NCBI GenBank assembly: GCA_023356535.1
Contig: JAKQYF010000012.1
Location: 1 to 45,706, forward strand
From: Trichodesmium sp. MAG_R03
Lineage (GTDB): Bacteria; Cyanobacteriota; Cyanobacteriia; Cyanobacteriales; Microcoleaceae
Direction: 5' to 3'
DNA length: 45,706 nt
The stretch's first letter is position 1; every line of letters begins with the position of its first letter. Made by a program: the position numbers and the translations under genes. The notes beneath the pieces are model-generated. The model had not been told where the DNA came from and searched no databases. It saw only the letters and a list, made by a program, of their open reading frames with translations. Shown here piece by piece: positions 9,254-18,113 of this stretch.

Positions 9254-10222
9254 TTAGGAAACAAGTTCCTTTTTTAGTGCATATTGACTTGACAGTGATA
9301 AATATATACCAAATAGAACTATACTACAAAAGATACTATTTGCAATACTTAATTGTTCACTCAAGATACTCCAAGCTAAGATAGTACTTAGGACAGGATC
9401 AATTAACATAATTATAGCTACTAATCCTGATGATAAATAGTTTAAAGAATATGTTATCAATCCTTGACCAATAACTTGAGAACATAAAGCTAAAGCAATA
9501 ACAGCTAACCATCCCTTCAATGAAATAGGAAAAAAATGATTATCTGTAACAATAAGAATAATTACTGTGACTAAAGTAGCAACTAAACAACACCAAAACA
9601 TTAAAATTTTTGTAGTAAACTTGGTTAAAAGATGTTCCATAATTAGTAATTCTAATGCTGATAAAATTGCTGATATTACTGATAATAAATCTCCTTCTAG
9701 TTTAATCATTGAGTCTGAAAAATCGTTGAACCCTATTAAAATTGCTCCGGCGATCGCAATAATCATACCTGTTAAAAATTTAAGATCGAAAAACTTTTTG
9801 AAAAAAAGCCATCCTCCTAAAACAGTTAATAATGGGCGTAAACCATGAAGAATAGTAATAGAATTAGCTACACTGGTTTGAGATAGTGACCAAGCCCATA
9901 ATAGATGAATACCAGCAAATAAACTTCCCATTAAAAGCAATAAACCAATCACTTTATAAGTATAAACATGATTGTCATCCGAGGAAGTATGAGCTGATGA
10001 TTTTTGACTAATAGTATCGATAAAATTCCAGAGTCCAAATATAACAGTAGCTATCCAAAAACGATTAAATACAGTAGCTTTTGCACCAATTTCAGTAATA
10101 CTTAATTTCACAAAAATAGGTCCAAAACTAATAGCAGTAATAGCAATTAAAAGTAAACTAAAACCAAAAATAACTGTCTTTTTTGACGATAAATAATTAA
10201 TATCTTGTAATTTATTGTTCAT
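9254..10222 (-). CDS. EamA/DMT-family membrane transporter
   Basis: A 322-residue integral membrane protein with about ten hydrophobic helices and two repeats of the EamA domain. Typical signals are the first-helix proline/glycine run FGPIFVKLS, the mid-protein TSVANSITILHGLRPLLTVLGGWLFF, and in the second half GLITYSLNYLSSGLVAIIMLIDPVLSTILAW. Drug/metabolite transporters of this class export amino acids or small metabolites; saxitoxin clusters carry an exporter of the same superfamily. It is 40 bases downstream of the racemase-like gene and on the same strand, so they are likely cotranscribed. Likely role: product export (inference). Confidence 0.9.
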   Translation of the reverse strand: MNNKLQDINYLSSKKTVIFGFSLLLIAITAISFGPIFVKLSITEIGAKATVFNRFWIATVIFGLWNFIDTISQKSSAHTSSDDNHVYTYKVIGLLLLMGSLFAGIHLLWAWSLSQTSVANSITILHGLRPLLTVLGGWLFFKKFFDLKFLTGMIIAIAGAILIGFNDFSDSMIKLEGDLLSVISAILSALELLIMEHLLTKFTTKILMFWCCLVATLVTVIILIVTDNHFFPISLKGWLAVIALALCSQVIGQGLITYSLNYLSSGLVAIIMLIDPVLSTILAWSILSEQLSIANSIFCSIVLFGIYLSLSSQYALKKELVS

Positions 10223-10262
10223 TATTATTTACTTAGACAACATTATTTACTTAGACAACAGG

Positions 10263-11066
10263 CTAAATATGTCCATAATAATCACGATGAACAACAATAG
10301 AATAAGCATAATCTAATAAAGTACCCCAACTAAAAACGGGAAGATTAATTGCTTCTTGAATAGCTCTGGCAAAAGGTTGCATTCCCGAACATTCTAATAG
10401 CAAAACTCCTATCTGGGGATGTTTTTGTTTAAAATCAAGTGCAAATTGGGTTAATTGTTGCTCAATTTTTTCATAATCAGCATTTCTTTCTAGAGGATTA
10501 GAATTCATATAGAGTTCAGTCAATTCTGAACAGTTATTATTTTCAAATATTCCTTCAATAATATAATTACTATTAGAAGTAATTCCTACTGCTTGTAAAT
10601 GAGCATTAGTTAAAATGGTTTTAGAAAAGACGATAATACCTACTACTCGATCTTGTCTAATTAATTGTTGTGCTAAAGGTACTTGTAATAAACTAGACAT
10701 AAATACCGGAATCTGAACACAATTAGCTATTTCTGTCTGAAAATAAGCAAAATAACCACATTCTCCAGCGATCGCCCGACAACCAATTTTCTCCAGTTTT
10801 TGAGCTGCTATCTTAATAGGTAACAAGAAAGAAGATTTATCTTCTTGAAAAAGTAATTTTTTCCCATCTAAACCTTCAGCAATTTCATATTGAATAGGAA
10901 AAGGGTAAGCACTAGCATTGCGTGTATCACCAGGAAAACCAGGATATATTTCATCCAGAATAATAATACCTAAACCCATGCCATAACAGTGACGCGAAGG
11001 AGAACTTTTAATATTATTAATTCTGAGATTACGATTTTGATAAATCATATATAAACCTAAAATCAT
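10263..11066 (-). CDS. Aspartate/glutamate racemase superfamily protein
   Basis: A 267-residue protein of the Asp/Glu/hydantoin racemase fold. The two expected catalytic cysteines are visible in IAGECGYFA and LLLECSGMQPFA, near residues 100 and 226, and the N-terminal glycine-rich strand GMGLGIIILDE precedes a long insertion. The family includes amino-acid racemases, hydantoin racemase and maleate isomerase, so the reaction is not determined; a D-amino acid or racemised precursor is one possibility. The first ATG gives MILGLYMIYQ; the second Met (11048) is an alternative start. It lies between two dioxygenase genes and the exporter gene, all on the minus strand. Confidence 0.75.
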   Translation of the reverse strand: MILGLYMIYQNRNLRINNIKSSPSRHCYGMGLGIIILDEIYPGFPGDTRNASAYPFPIQYEIAEGLDGKKLLFQEDKSSFLLPIKIAAQKLEKIGCRAIAGECGYFAYFQTEIANCVQIPVFMSSLLQVPLAQQLIRQDRVVGIIVFSKTILTNAHLQAVGITSNSNYIIEGIFENNNCSELTELYMNSNPLERNADYEKIEQQLTQFALDFKQKHPQIGVLLLECSGMQPFARAIQEAINLPVFSWGTLLDYAYSIVVHRDYYGHI

Positions 11067-11254
11067 TGTAAGTTAAGGATTTAGAGAGAATGAAAAAGCC
11101 CTGCCTCTTTTAAGGGGATGAAAAAAATATTCAACTCAGTATTTCAAGCCTTCAACTTTAGTTCGGAGGTACTGATAACTGATAACTAAAATTACCCCTA
11201 TTCCCTCTTTTCTAAAGATGTCTAATAGTATCTATCTTTACTAATTTTCCTTTG

Positions 11255-12382
11255 TCATGTCAATTGTTCATTGTTTATATTATCAGCACCTCTCCATCTA
11301 CCCTTCATAAACTGAGCTAACCAATAAGACTCAGTTGGTGATAGAGGTTGAGTAATAGGTCTATCGGGTGATGTGTGATAATGGTTAGGCAAAAATCCTC
11401 CTCTAGGTTTACCTGCTCCGACATTGCCCCACATAGTTTTAAAGGTAGAAGTCTCAGGTAATTTTCGGCTATTAGAAGGAGAAAGCCAAACCCTTAATAA
11501 GAGACGATCGTAATCTCCTGACTCTATTTCCCAAGTAGATCGAGCGTGATAAATAATATGATTATTAGCAATGAACCAGTCACCAGGTTCAAGTTTCATT
11601 GTAATGCCCACTTTTAAACCTATTTCTTCTAATAAATCTAAACCTTGCTTTTGTTTTTGAGTTAATCGTGGACAATCTGGAATTAATTGACTTAAAGCTA
11701 CATAACCACTGGAATATTGAGTGGTAAATTTTCCTTCATAAATACACCATAATGGGTAAGTTATCCAATTATTTTCTCCCTCGAAAAAAAAGGGAATTTC
11801 TTTAAATAATTCTTGGGCAATATCAGGATAAGATTTAAGCATTTCATTGTAAATAGTAATAGCACTAGCTAAACGGTTTTCACCACCAATTCTTGCTTGT
11901 CGAACACATAATAAACTATTAAGATCGCAGCGATCTGTATGAAATTTAAAAGCATCATTAGACTGTTTATTCTCTTGAGAAGAATTCTTTGCTTCGGCTT
12001 TTATCTCAGTAATAAATTGATTTCTTTCTCTAATAGGTGAATCAAAATCTGAATTTGACTCTCTTATAGGTACTCCAATATTTCTAGATAAGGCCAGATA
12101 AAGATCGCTCAAATCTGTTTCTAAATATTTATGTACTGGTATTCCTTTTAAAAGGACAATTCCACTTCCAAATTCAAGTTCTTCGGAAATATCTTTAAAA
12201 GTTTTGAGGAGGCTATTACTTAAGTTGATATGCTTGTTTTTAGAAATTTGTGATTTTTTAAAACCTGTTTCAATTTCTGCAATTTCTTGATTGGTAAATC
12301 TGTAATTCCAATATGTAGAATTAAATAATTCTTCACCCTTCCAAGCTGAAGGAGTATTGAGTATTTCTATTGTTTTATTCAT
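11255..12382 (-). CDS. TauD/clavaminate-synthase-like Fe(II)/2-oxoglutarate dioxygenase A
   Basis: A 375-residue non-heme iron oxygenase. The iron facial triad is visible: HTD in FKFHTDRCDL, and the distal His in NNHIIYHARSTWE. The 2-oxoglutarate-binding Arg follows in YDRLLLRVWLSP. The stretch LLCVRQARIGGENRLAS is typical of TauD/TfdA and clavaminate-synthase-like enzymes, several of which hydroxylate free or carrier-bound amino acids, including arginine. It is a paralogue of the next gene upstream (12406-13512, 23-base gap); the two share long identical blocks such as ARSTWEIESGDYDRLL, so they arose by tandem duplication. Substrate unknown; an oxidation of a guanidino or amino-acid intermediate would fit the neighbourhood. 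Confidence 0.85.
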   Translation of the reverse strand: MNKTIEILNTPSAWKGEELFNSTYWNYRFTNQEIAEIETGFKKSQISKNKHINLSNSLLKTFKDISEELEFGSGIVLLKGIPVHKYLETDLSDLYLALSRNIGVPIRESNSDFDSPIRERNQFITEIKAEAKNSSQENKQSNDAFKFHTDRCDLNSLLCVRQARIGGENRLASAITIYNEMLKSYPDIAQELFKEIPFFFEGENNWITYPLWCIYEGKFTTQYSSGYVALSQLIPDCPRLTQKQKQGLDLLEEIGLKVGITMKLEPGDWFIANNHIIYHARSTWEIESGDYDRLLLRVWLSPSNSRKLPETSTFKTMWGNVGAGKPRGGFLPNHYHTSPDRPITQPLSPTESYWLAQFMKGRWRGADNINNEQLT

Positions 12383-12405
12383 TATTTTTATATTTAATAT
12401 TTCTT

Positions 12406-13512
12406 TTATTTCTCAGACAATTCACTGATTTTATCTACACCTAACCATCTTACTTGAAGATAACGATCTAACCAGTAAGACTCAGTTTTAGATAAAGGTT
12501 CACAAATAGCCTGATTTGGAGGTAGTTTATGATTAGGTAAAAAACCACCTCTAGGTTTACCGCCTTGGACATTTCCCCACATTTTTCTAAAAGTTGGCGT
12601 ATCAGGCAATTCTCGACTATTAGAAGGAGAACAACAAACTCGGAACAAAAGACGATCGTAATCTCCTGACTCTATTTCCCAAGTAGATCGAGCATGATAA
12701 ACAATGTGATTATTAACTATTAACCAATCACCAGGCTCTAATTTTATATTTATTTTAGATTTATTACCAATTATTTGTAATAAATCAAGACCTTTTTTAT
12801 GTGTTTCAGTTAAAGGTAAAGCTCCAGATACTAATTGACTAAGAATTGGATAGGTGCTAGACAGTTGAGTAGTAAATTTATCTAAATGAATAAACCATAT
12901 TGGATAATTAATCCAACCATCTTCCCCATCAAATAACCAAGGAACACCCTTACATAACTCCTGTGCAATTTCAGGATGAGATTGGATCATTTCATTATAG
13001 ATATTAACAGCACTGGCAAAACTATTTTCTCCACCCACTTTTGCTTGTCTAACACAAAGTAAATTCAACAAGTCATAACGATCGGTATGAAGTTGATAAT
13101 TGTCGTTTGACTGTTTACCATCTGAAGATGATTTTGACTCAGCTCTAATATAAGTAATAAATTGTGTTTTTTCTCTAAGAGGTGAATTAAAATTAGAATT
13201 TGATTGTCTAATCGGTAGTCCTATTTGTTGACATAAGAATAGGTAAAAATTAGCTACAGTTTCCTCGGAATATTTATGGACAGGAAAACCTTTTAACAGA
13301 ACAATCCCCCGTCCATGTTCTAATTCTTCAGAAATACTTGCAAAAGTTTGTTTAAGTCGCTTAAAATTAAATTTTTGATTTTCAGAAAATTGGTAAATAT
13401 TAATGCCGACTTCTATTTCTGCCACTTCTTCTTGAGTAAAACTATAATTCCAATATGGAGAATTAAGTAACTCTTGGGCTTTCCACGCCGCCGGAATGTT
13501 TAGTAATTTCAT
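12406..13512 (-). CDS. TauD/clavaminate-synthase-like Fe(II)/2-oxoglutarate dioxygenase B
   Basis: A 368-residue tandem paralogue of the gene at 11255-12382. The triad is intact: HTD in YQLHTDRYDL and the distal His in NNHIVYHARSTWE, with the cosubstrate Arg in YDRLLFRVCCSP. The N-terminal halves of the two proteins differ more than the cores, and the segments between the HTD motif and the distal His diverge, which would suit different substrates or successive oxidations. It is the first gene of the minus-strand set; its ATG is 70 bases from the divergent aldo-keto reductase gene, so the two may be co-regulated. Confidence 0.85.
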   Translation of the reverse strand: MKLLNIPAAWKAQELLNSPYWNYSFTQEEVAEIEVGINIYQFSENQKFNFKRLKQTFASISEELEHGRGIVLLKGFPVHKYSEETVANFYLFLCQQIGLPIRQSNSNFNSPLREKTQFITYIRAESKSSSDGKQSNDNYQLHTDRYDLLNLLCVRQAKVGGENSFASAVNIYNEMIQSHPEIAQELCKGVPWLFDGEDGWINYPIWFIHLDKFTTQLSSTYPILSQLVSGALPLTETHKKGLDLLQIIGNKSKINIKLEPGDWLIVNNHIVYHARSTWEIESGDYDRLLFRVCCSPSNSRELPDTPTFRKMWGNVQGGKPRGGFLPNHKLPPNQAICEPLSKTESYWLDRYLQVRWLGVDKISELSEK

Positions 13513-13516
13513 ATTA

Positions 13517-13544
13517 TTGACAAATGTAGTAGTTTTGTTATATT
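13517..13544 (+). promoter_or_regulatory. Sigma70-type promoter for the aldo-keto reductase gene
   Basis: TTGACA at 13517-13522 and TATATT at 13539-13544 are separated by 16 bases, close to the sigma70 consensus. They lie in the 70-base divergent gap, with expected transcription start near 13551 and the ATG at 13583. The -35 box lies only five bases from the divergent dioxygenase start, so its transcription must begin within or beyond this box. Confidence 0.6.
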
Positions 13545-13582
13545 AACTAAAATTATATTATCACATTTAGAGTGCAACAGTA

Positions 13583-14629
13583 ATGAGATATAAACAACTA
13601 GGTGATAGTCAATTACAGGTATCAGAAATTTGTTTAGGTACCATGAATTATGGTAAACAAAATACCTTAGATGAAGCACAAAAATTACTAGATTATGCTT
13701 TTTCTCAAGGAATAAATTTTATTGATACTGCAGAAATGTATCCTGCTCCTACCTGTGCCAAAACTCTAGGTAAAACAGAAGAATATATTGGTAAATGGTT
13801 AAGTAAAAAACAAAGAGACAAAGTTACTATCGCAACTAAGGTTTGTGGTAGACCAAATGAAATTTTATCTCTAAATTGGATTCGAGAAGGAAAAAGTTGT
13901 ATCGATCATGTTAATGTTCAAAAAGCTATTGATGGTAGTCTTTCAAGATTACAAACTGACTACGTTGATTTGTACCAAATTCACTGGCCAGATCGTTATG
14001 TTCCTTTATTTGGTGCATCTGATTACAATCCTCGTTATGAAAGAGAAACAATACCAATTATTGAACAATTAGAAGTTTTTGCCGATCTAGTTAAAGCTGG
14101 AAAAATTCGTTATTTAGGTATAAGCAATGAAACTCCTTGGGGAGTATCTGAATTTTCTCATTTAGCACAACAATTAGGATTACCAAAAATTGTTTCGATT
14201 CAAAATGCTTATAATTTAACAAATCGAGTTTTTGAAATAAATCTAGCAGAAACTTGTCACTTTCATCAAGTTGGATTAATGGCTTATAGTACCTTAGCTT
14301 TTGGCCACTTATCAGGTAAATATTTGTCTGAAATTCCTAAAAACTCAAGATTAGATTTATTTCCTGGGTTTGATAGACGTTATCATAAACCTAATTTTGC
14401 CGAAGCAGTAAAAGCTTATGTAGATATTGCTCATCAATATGAGCTTAAACCTGTTCAGTTAGCACTAGCTTTTGTTCGTTCTCGTTGGTTTGTTACTACT
14501 ACTATTATTGGAGCATCAACAATAGAACAACTTCAGGAAAATCTTTCCAGTATAGAAATAGAATTAGACTCGGATATATTAGCACAAATAGATCAAATTC
14601 ATGCCCGTTATCCTAATCCAACTTCCTAA
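13583..14629 (+). CDS. Aldo/keto reductase (Tas-like)
   Basis: A 348-residue NADPH-dependent aldo/keto reductase. The catalytic tetrad is present: D48 and Y53 in FIDTAEMY, K86 in ATKVCG, H134 in YQIHW. The overall length and the landmarks AEMYPAPT, RLQTDYVDLYQIHWPDR, KIRYLGISNET and QLALAFVRSRWF match the E. coli Tas subgroup. It should reduce an aldehyde or ketone with NADPH. It is transcribed divergently from the two dioxygenases and is the only plus-strand gene before the MITE block, suggesting it belongs to the same pathway as the amidinotransferase downstream. Confidence 0.92.
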   Translation: MRYKQLGDSQLQVSEICLGTMNYGKQNTLDEAQKLLDYAFSQGINFIDTAEMYPAPTCAKTLGKTEEYIGKWLSKKQRDKVTIATKVCGRPNEILSLNWIREGKSCIDHVNVQKAIDGSLSRLQTDYVDLYQIHWPDRYVPLFGASDYNPRYERETIPIIEQLEVFADLVKAGKIRYLGISNETPWGVSEFSHLAQQLGLPKIVSIQNAYNLTNRVFEINLAETCHFHQVGLMAYSTLAFGHLSGKYLSEIPKNSRLDLFPGFDRRYHKPNFAEAVKAYVDIAHQYELKPVQLALAFVRSRWFVTTTIIGASTIEQLQENLSSIEIELDSDILAQIDQIHARYPNPTS

Positions 14630-14638
14630 TAATTCTCA

Positions 14639-14790
14639 GAGGGTGTCTATAAAATAAATCTTAAGAACTGCAGTAAGATTGATTATTGCTGGGTTACGGC
14701 AAATCACACCAAAATATTAAGTTTAACTATTAATCTGTGCCTAATTAACCATACACAAAGATTTAATATTTTATTTACACGCTATTTCTC
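14639..14790 (+). mobile_element. 150-bp MITE, TAA-type family, copy 2
   Basis: It begins GAGGGTGTCTATAAA, matches copy 1 (7655-7803, inverted) and copy 3 (14976-15220) through most of its length, and ends in a degraded terminus. No clear target duplication remains. It begins ten bases after the aldo-keto reductase stop. Confidence 0.75.
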
Positions 14791-14835
14791 CATGAAATTG
14801 TACCTTAGATATAACAAAGATAAGAATATTTAGTT

Positions 14836-14878
14836 TATAGTCGTTTCACTTTAGATTGAGACAAGTGTTTCTTGTTAT
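14836..14878. mobile_element. Single end of a TATAGTCATTT-type MITE
   Basis: About 43 bases beginning TATAGTCGTTTCACTTTAG match the reverse complement of the right half of the element at 25797-25888. Only one end is present. Confidence 0.6.
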
Positions 14879-14975
14879 ACCAACTTCATAAACTTAGACT
14901 ACACTGCTTGTCTTAATATTTCTCAAATGTTGACATATGGTGTGTAGCCATACTTAAGGAAATTGGTATTATTTA

Positions 14976-15220
14976 GAAAGTGTCTATAACAGGACTTACG
15001 CAACGGCACTAATTGTAGTGGCAATATATTGAAAATGATAAATTTTCGCACCATATATAGCGGTCCTGCGTAAGTCCTGTATAAAATAAATCTTAAGAAC
15101 TACAGTAAAATTGATTATTGCTGAGTTACGGCAAATCATACCAAAATATTAAGTTTAACTATTAATCTGTGCCTAACCAAGCCTAGACAAGGATTTAATA
15201 TTTTATTTACAGATACTCTC
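14976..15220 (+). mobile_element. 150-bp MITE, TAA-type family, copy 3, interrupted by another MITE
   Basis: Outer ends GAAAGTGTCTATAA and TTTACAGATACTCTC are flanked by TTA at 14973-14975 and 15221-15223. The element is split after 14 bases by the 90-base CAGGACTTACGCA element at 14990-15079. Without that insertion and its 5-base duplication the element is 150 bases, the same as copy 1. Confidence 0.8.
14990..15079. mobile_element. MITE, CAGGACTTACGCA family, copy 2 (nested)
   Basis: A 90-base element with ends CAGGACTTACGCA and TGCGTAAGTCCTG, flanked by TATAA at 14985-14989 and 15080-15084. Removing the element and one TATAA restores the sequence seen in copy 2 of the host MITE. About 90% identical to the copy at 35683-35772. 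Confidence 0.88.
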
Positions 15221-15307
15221 TTAAAGTATTTCTAGGCAAAAAAAATATATATTAAGCTTACGAAAATAGTGTATTATAACAAAAAATTATCCTAAACAGT
15301 AGAAAAA

Positions 15308-16447
15308 ATGGTCAATAGTTTTAATGAATGGTCTCCTTTAAAGGAAGTTATTGTCGGCTCTCCAGTTCATTATGATATTCAAGATTTAGAATTATCTTTC
15401 AAACTCTTTTTTCATGATGTTATTTATTCCTCTTTTTATTATCCTTCATATTCAAGTAGTAGTACTCAAGAAAATCAAGATACATCAAAATCTATAACTA
15501 AAAAATTAAATAAAAGATATTTGGAAGAATTAAATGAAGATGTTGAAGAATTGGTGACAACTTTACAACAATTAGGAGTTAAAGTACATCGTCCAATACC
15601 TTTAAATCAAACAATTCAATTTCAAACTCCCTATTGGAAAGCCGACTGTATTCCCGCTTTAAATGTTAGAGATCAAGCAATTATTTTTGGTAATGAAATA
15701 TTAGAAACCCCTCCTCAAGTTAGAGCCAGATATTTTGAAAATGACTTGTTAAAACCAATTTTTTACCAATATTTTTATCAAGGGGCAAAATGGACAAATA
15801 TGCCTAAGCCCATTATGACCGATAAGTCCTTCGATATTTCTTATGTCTCAGGAGATACGGATCCAGCCATACAAAAAGTTTATCATCAAAATGAGTCAGA
15901 ATTTGATATTGGTTATGAGATGATGTTTGATGCGGCTCAATGTATCCGTTTTGGTAAAGATATTTTGATTAATGTATCTACTAAAAACCATTATTTAGCT
16001 TATGAATGGTTAAAACGTCATTTGGAAGGTAAATTTAACTTTCATCTGCTCTATCGCTTTGCTGATAATCATATTGATAGTATTATTCTACCTCTAAAAC
16101 CTGGTACTCTTTTACTACGAAAACCAGAGTTTCTTGATAAATTACCCGATCCTTTACAAAAATGGGATATTATTTATCCTCCAGAGCCTAAAGAAAATAT
16201 GTTTCCTCAATATGAAAACGAAGATTTAATCTTGACCACTAAATATATTGACTTAAATGTTTTATCGATTGATGAAAATACAATTATTGTTAATTCTCTA
16301 TTTCCAGAATTAATTAAAACTTTAGAGCAACATGGTTTTACTGCTATTCCAGTGCGTCACCGTCATCGCCGTATTTTTGGCGGGGGTTTTCATTGTTTTA
16401 CTCTTGATACAGTTAGAGAAGGTACTTTAGAGGATTATTTTAGTTAA
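15308..16447 (+). CDS. L-arginine:X amidinotransferase
   Basis: A 379-residue enzyme of the glycine amidinotransferase family (guanidino-group transfer from arginine to an amine). The catalytic triad is intact: D208 in MMFDAAQCIRFG, H255 in DNHIDS and the nucleophile C363 in FGGGFHCFTLD. The spacing matches human AGAT (D254, H303, C407). The opening VNSFNEWSPLKEVIVGS is the family signature. In cyanobacteria such enzymes start or build guanidino toxins (CyrA for cylindrospermopsin, SxtG for saxitoxin). A roughly 25-residue Ser/Tyr-rich insertion after residue 38 is unusual. The acceptor here is unknown. It heads a plus-strand run of sulfotransferase, SnoaL-like, flavin reductase and hydroxylase genes. 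No strong ribosome binding site is seen. Confidence 0.93.
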   Translation: MVNSFNEWSPLKEVIVGSPVHYDIQDLELSFKLFFHDVIYSSFYYPSYSSSSTQENQDTSKSITKKLNKRYLEELNEDVEELVTTLQQLGVKVHRPIPLNQTIQFQTPYWKADCIPALNVRDQAIIFGNEILETPPQVRARYFENDLLKPIFYQYFYQGAKWTNMPKPIMTDKSFDISYVSGDTDPAIQKVYHQNESEFDIGYEMMFDAAQCIRFGKDILINVSTKNHYLAYEWLKRHLEGKFNFHLLYRFADNHIDSIILPLKPGTLLLRKPEFLDKLPDPLQKWDIIYPPEPKENMFPQYENEDLILTTKYIDLNVLSIDENTIIVNSLFPELIKTLEQHGFTAIPVRHRHRRIFGGGFHCFTLDTVREGTLEDYFS

Positions 16448-16751
16448 TTTTCTGAGTAATTGGAATTGGACGGTATTCTAGGTGAGATATAGCCAGGGGA
16501 GCAAGATGATTCCACTGGGTAGATTTAATTATTAATATCTGCACTTCTTATGCTTGGAATATGCTGTACTTCAATATTGGGGAGCAAAATATTAACAATT
16601 AGGGTTTGATATTTTAGCTAGTTATGGGCAAGACACCTATACTTTTCTTTACTAAATATCAAGAGTTTCAGTTTAGTTTTAACTGTTAAAAGCTACAATA
16701 AATATAAAATCAATAGATTATTTTTATCAGTTTTTTATCTAAAATCATCAA
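16448..16751. other. Intergenic stretch, nothing recognised
   Basis: About 300 bases between the amidinotransferase and sulfotransferase genes. No reading frame, repeat family member or strong hairpin was recognised, although a promoter for the downstream gene could lie in its AT-rich end. Confidence 0.5.
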
Positions 16752-17978
16752 TTGTCGAATTTAATTATGTTACTTGGAATTTATTTTACTATAGCGTGCG
16801 CTTTTATAATTATTATATTAGCAGTATTGTTAACTCCTTTTCCACATTGGCCTACTTATTATACTATTTGGAAACATATCTTCTTCGATCCAGAGCCATC
16901 TATCAAATTTAGACATAGAAAAAGACAAGTTTTTTATTTACTTAACTATGCTTTAAAACTTCCTTTTGTCTCATTATGTTGGTGTCTTGATGAAATTTTA
17001 TTCTCTCAATATCGGGAAATGAAATTGTCTACACCTATTTTTATAGTTGCTCAACCTCGTAGTGCCACAACATTTTTACATCGTACTTTAGCTTCAGATG
17101 AAAAAAAATTTTTCTCTATTTGTTTATTAGAATGGCGTTATCCTTCTATATTAATACAAAAATTTTTTCAAGCTACAGGCTATTTAGAAAAAATGAGTAA
17201 AGTCAACTATTGGGGTAATAACAATGAAGCTAAATTAACTGAAAAAATGCACTATAGTTATCTTAATGATTATGAAGATGATGGTTTTTTGTATGAAGAA
17301 TGTTTTTTCCATCAGTTTTATGTGATTAACCGTTTTCCTTATCCTAAATTAGTAGATAAACTCAATAATTTTCAGGAATTACCGAACAAAACTAAAGAAA
17401 AAATGCTAAAAGCACATTATCAAGTTATTCAAAAAATTCTTTATTTACGAGGTGGTAATTTAGTCTATGTTTCTAAAGATAATGAATGTTTGCAACGTTC
17501 GGAATTAATGAAAAAGCTTTATCCTGATGCTTTATTTATAACTATTACCAGAGAATCAGAAAAATTTATGAACTCTTATATTACTTTAATACATCAATCA
17601 GCTTATTCTAAATCTAGAGTAGATGTTAATAATATTTCTGAATGGATATCGATGCAAAGAAAAGTAAGGGTAGAAGCAGCTAGTCAAACAATTAATTTTT
17701 TTGAAAGCTTATCTGAAGAACAAAAACTGTGTTTTTCTTTTAATAGTTTAACTGAAAACATTAAAGATTCTATTGAATTAGTTTATCGTAAATTAAATAT
17801 TGATTTAACTGAAGCTCAAAGTGAATATTTGAAAAACTTAGATACTAAACAAAATTTAAGAGATTCTGCTTATAAAACAGGTTCAGATAAATTTGAGGAG
17901 TTTGCATTTTTCGATAAATTTGCAACTAAAATTGCTCGGAATCATAAAACATTACTTGAAAAATCAAAAAGAATTTAG
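16752..17978 (+). CDS. Membrane-anchored PAPS-dependent sulfotransferase
   Basis: A 408-residue protein. Residues 5-30 form one hydrophobic membrane anchor. The 5'-phosphosulfate loop is FIVAQPRSATTFLHRTLA (near residue 98), and a 3'-phosphate-binding strand appears as FITITRESEKFMNSY. It resembles the 'sulfotransferase family' proteins that act on lipids, glycans or small molecules at the membrane, and should transfer sulfate from PAPS to a hydroxyl or amine. It starts at TTG 16752 as listed; the in-frame ATG at 16767 is at least as likely and leaves the anchor intact. Its position behind the amidinotransferase suggests sulfation of that pathway's product, as in sulfated saxitoxins and cylindrospermopsin (inference). 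Confidence 0.82.
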   Translation: MSNLIMLLGIYFTIACAFIIIILAVLLTPFPHWPTYYTIWKHIFFDPEPSIKFRHRKRQVFYLLNYALKLPFVSLCWCLDEILFSQYREMKLSTPIFIVAQPRSATTFLHRTLASDEKKFFSICLLEWRYPSILIQKFFQATGYLEKMSKVNYWGNNNEAKLTEKMHYSYLNDYEDDGFLYEECFFHQFYVINRFPYPKLVDKLNNFQELPNKTKEKMLKAHYQVIQKILYLRGGNLVYVSKDNECLQRSELMKKLYPDALFITITRESEKFMNSYITLIHQSAYSKSRVDVNNISEWISMQRKVRVEAASQTINFFESLSEEQKLCFSFNSLTENIKDSIELVYRKLNIDLTEAQSEYLKNLDTKQNLRDSAYKTGSDKFEEFAFFDKFATKIARNHKTLLEKSKRI

Positions 17979-18113
17979 CTATTAAGGAGCTAAGAGCAAT
18001 TAATAAATTGATAGAGAATTAAAAGTTACTATCAAAGTAAGCATCTTTAAATTTAAAATAAATTATTTATTATTTGCGCTCTAGGTGACTTCTTACAAAT
18101 TAAATCTAGAGAT

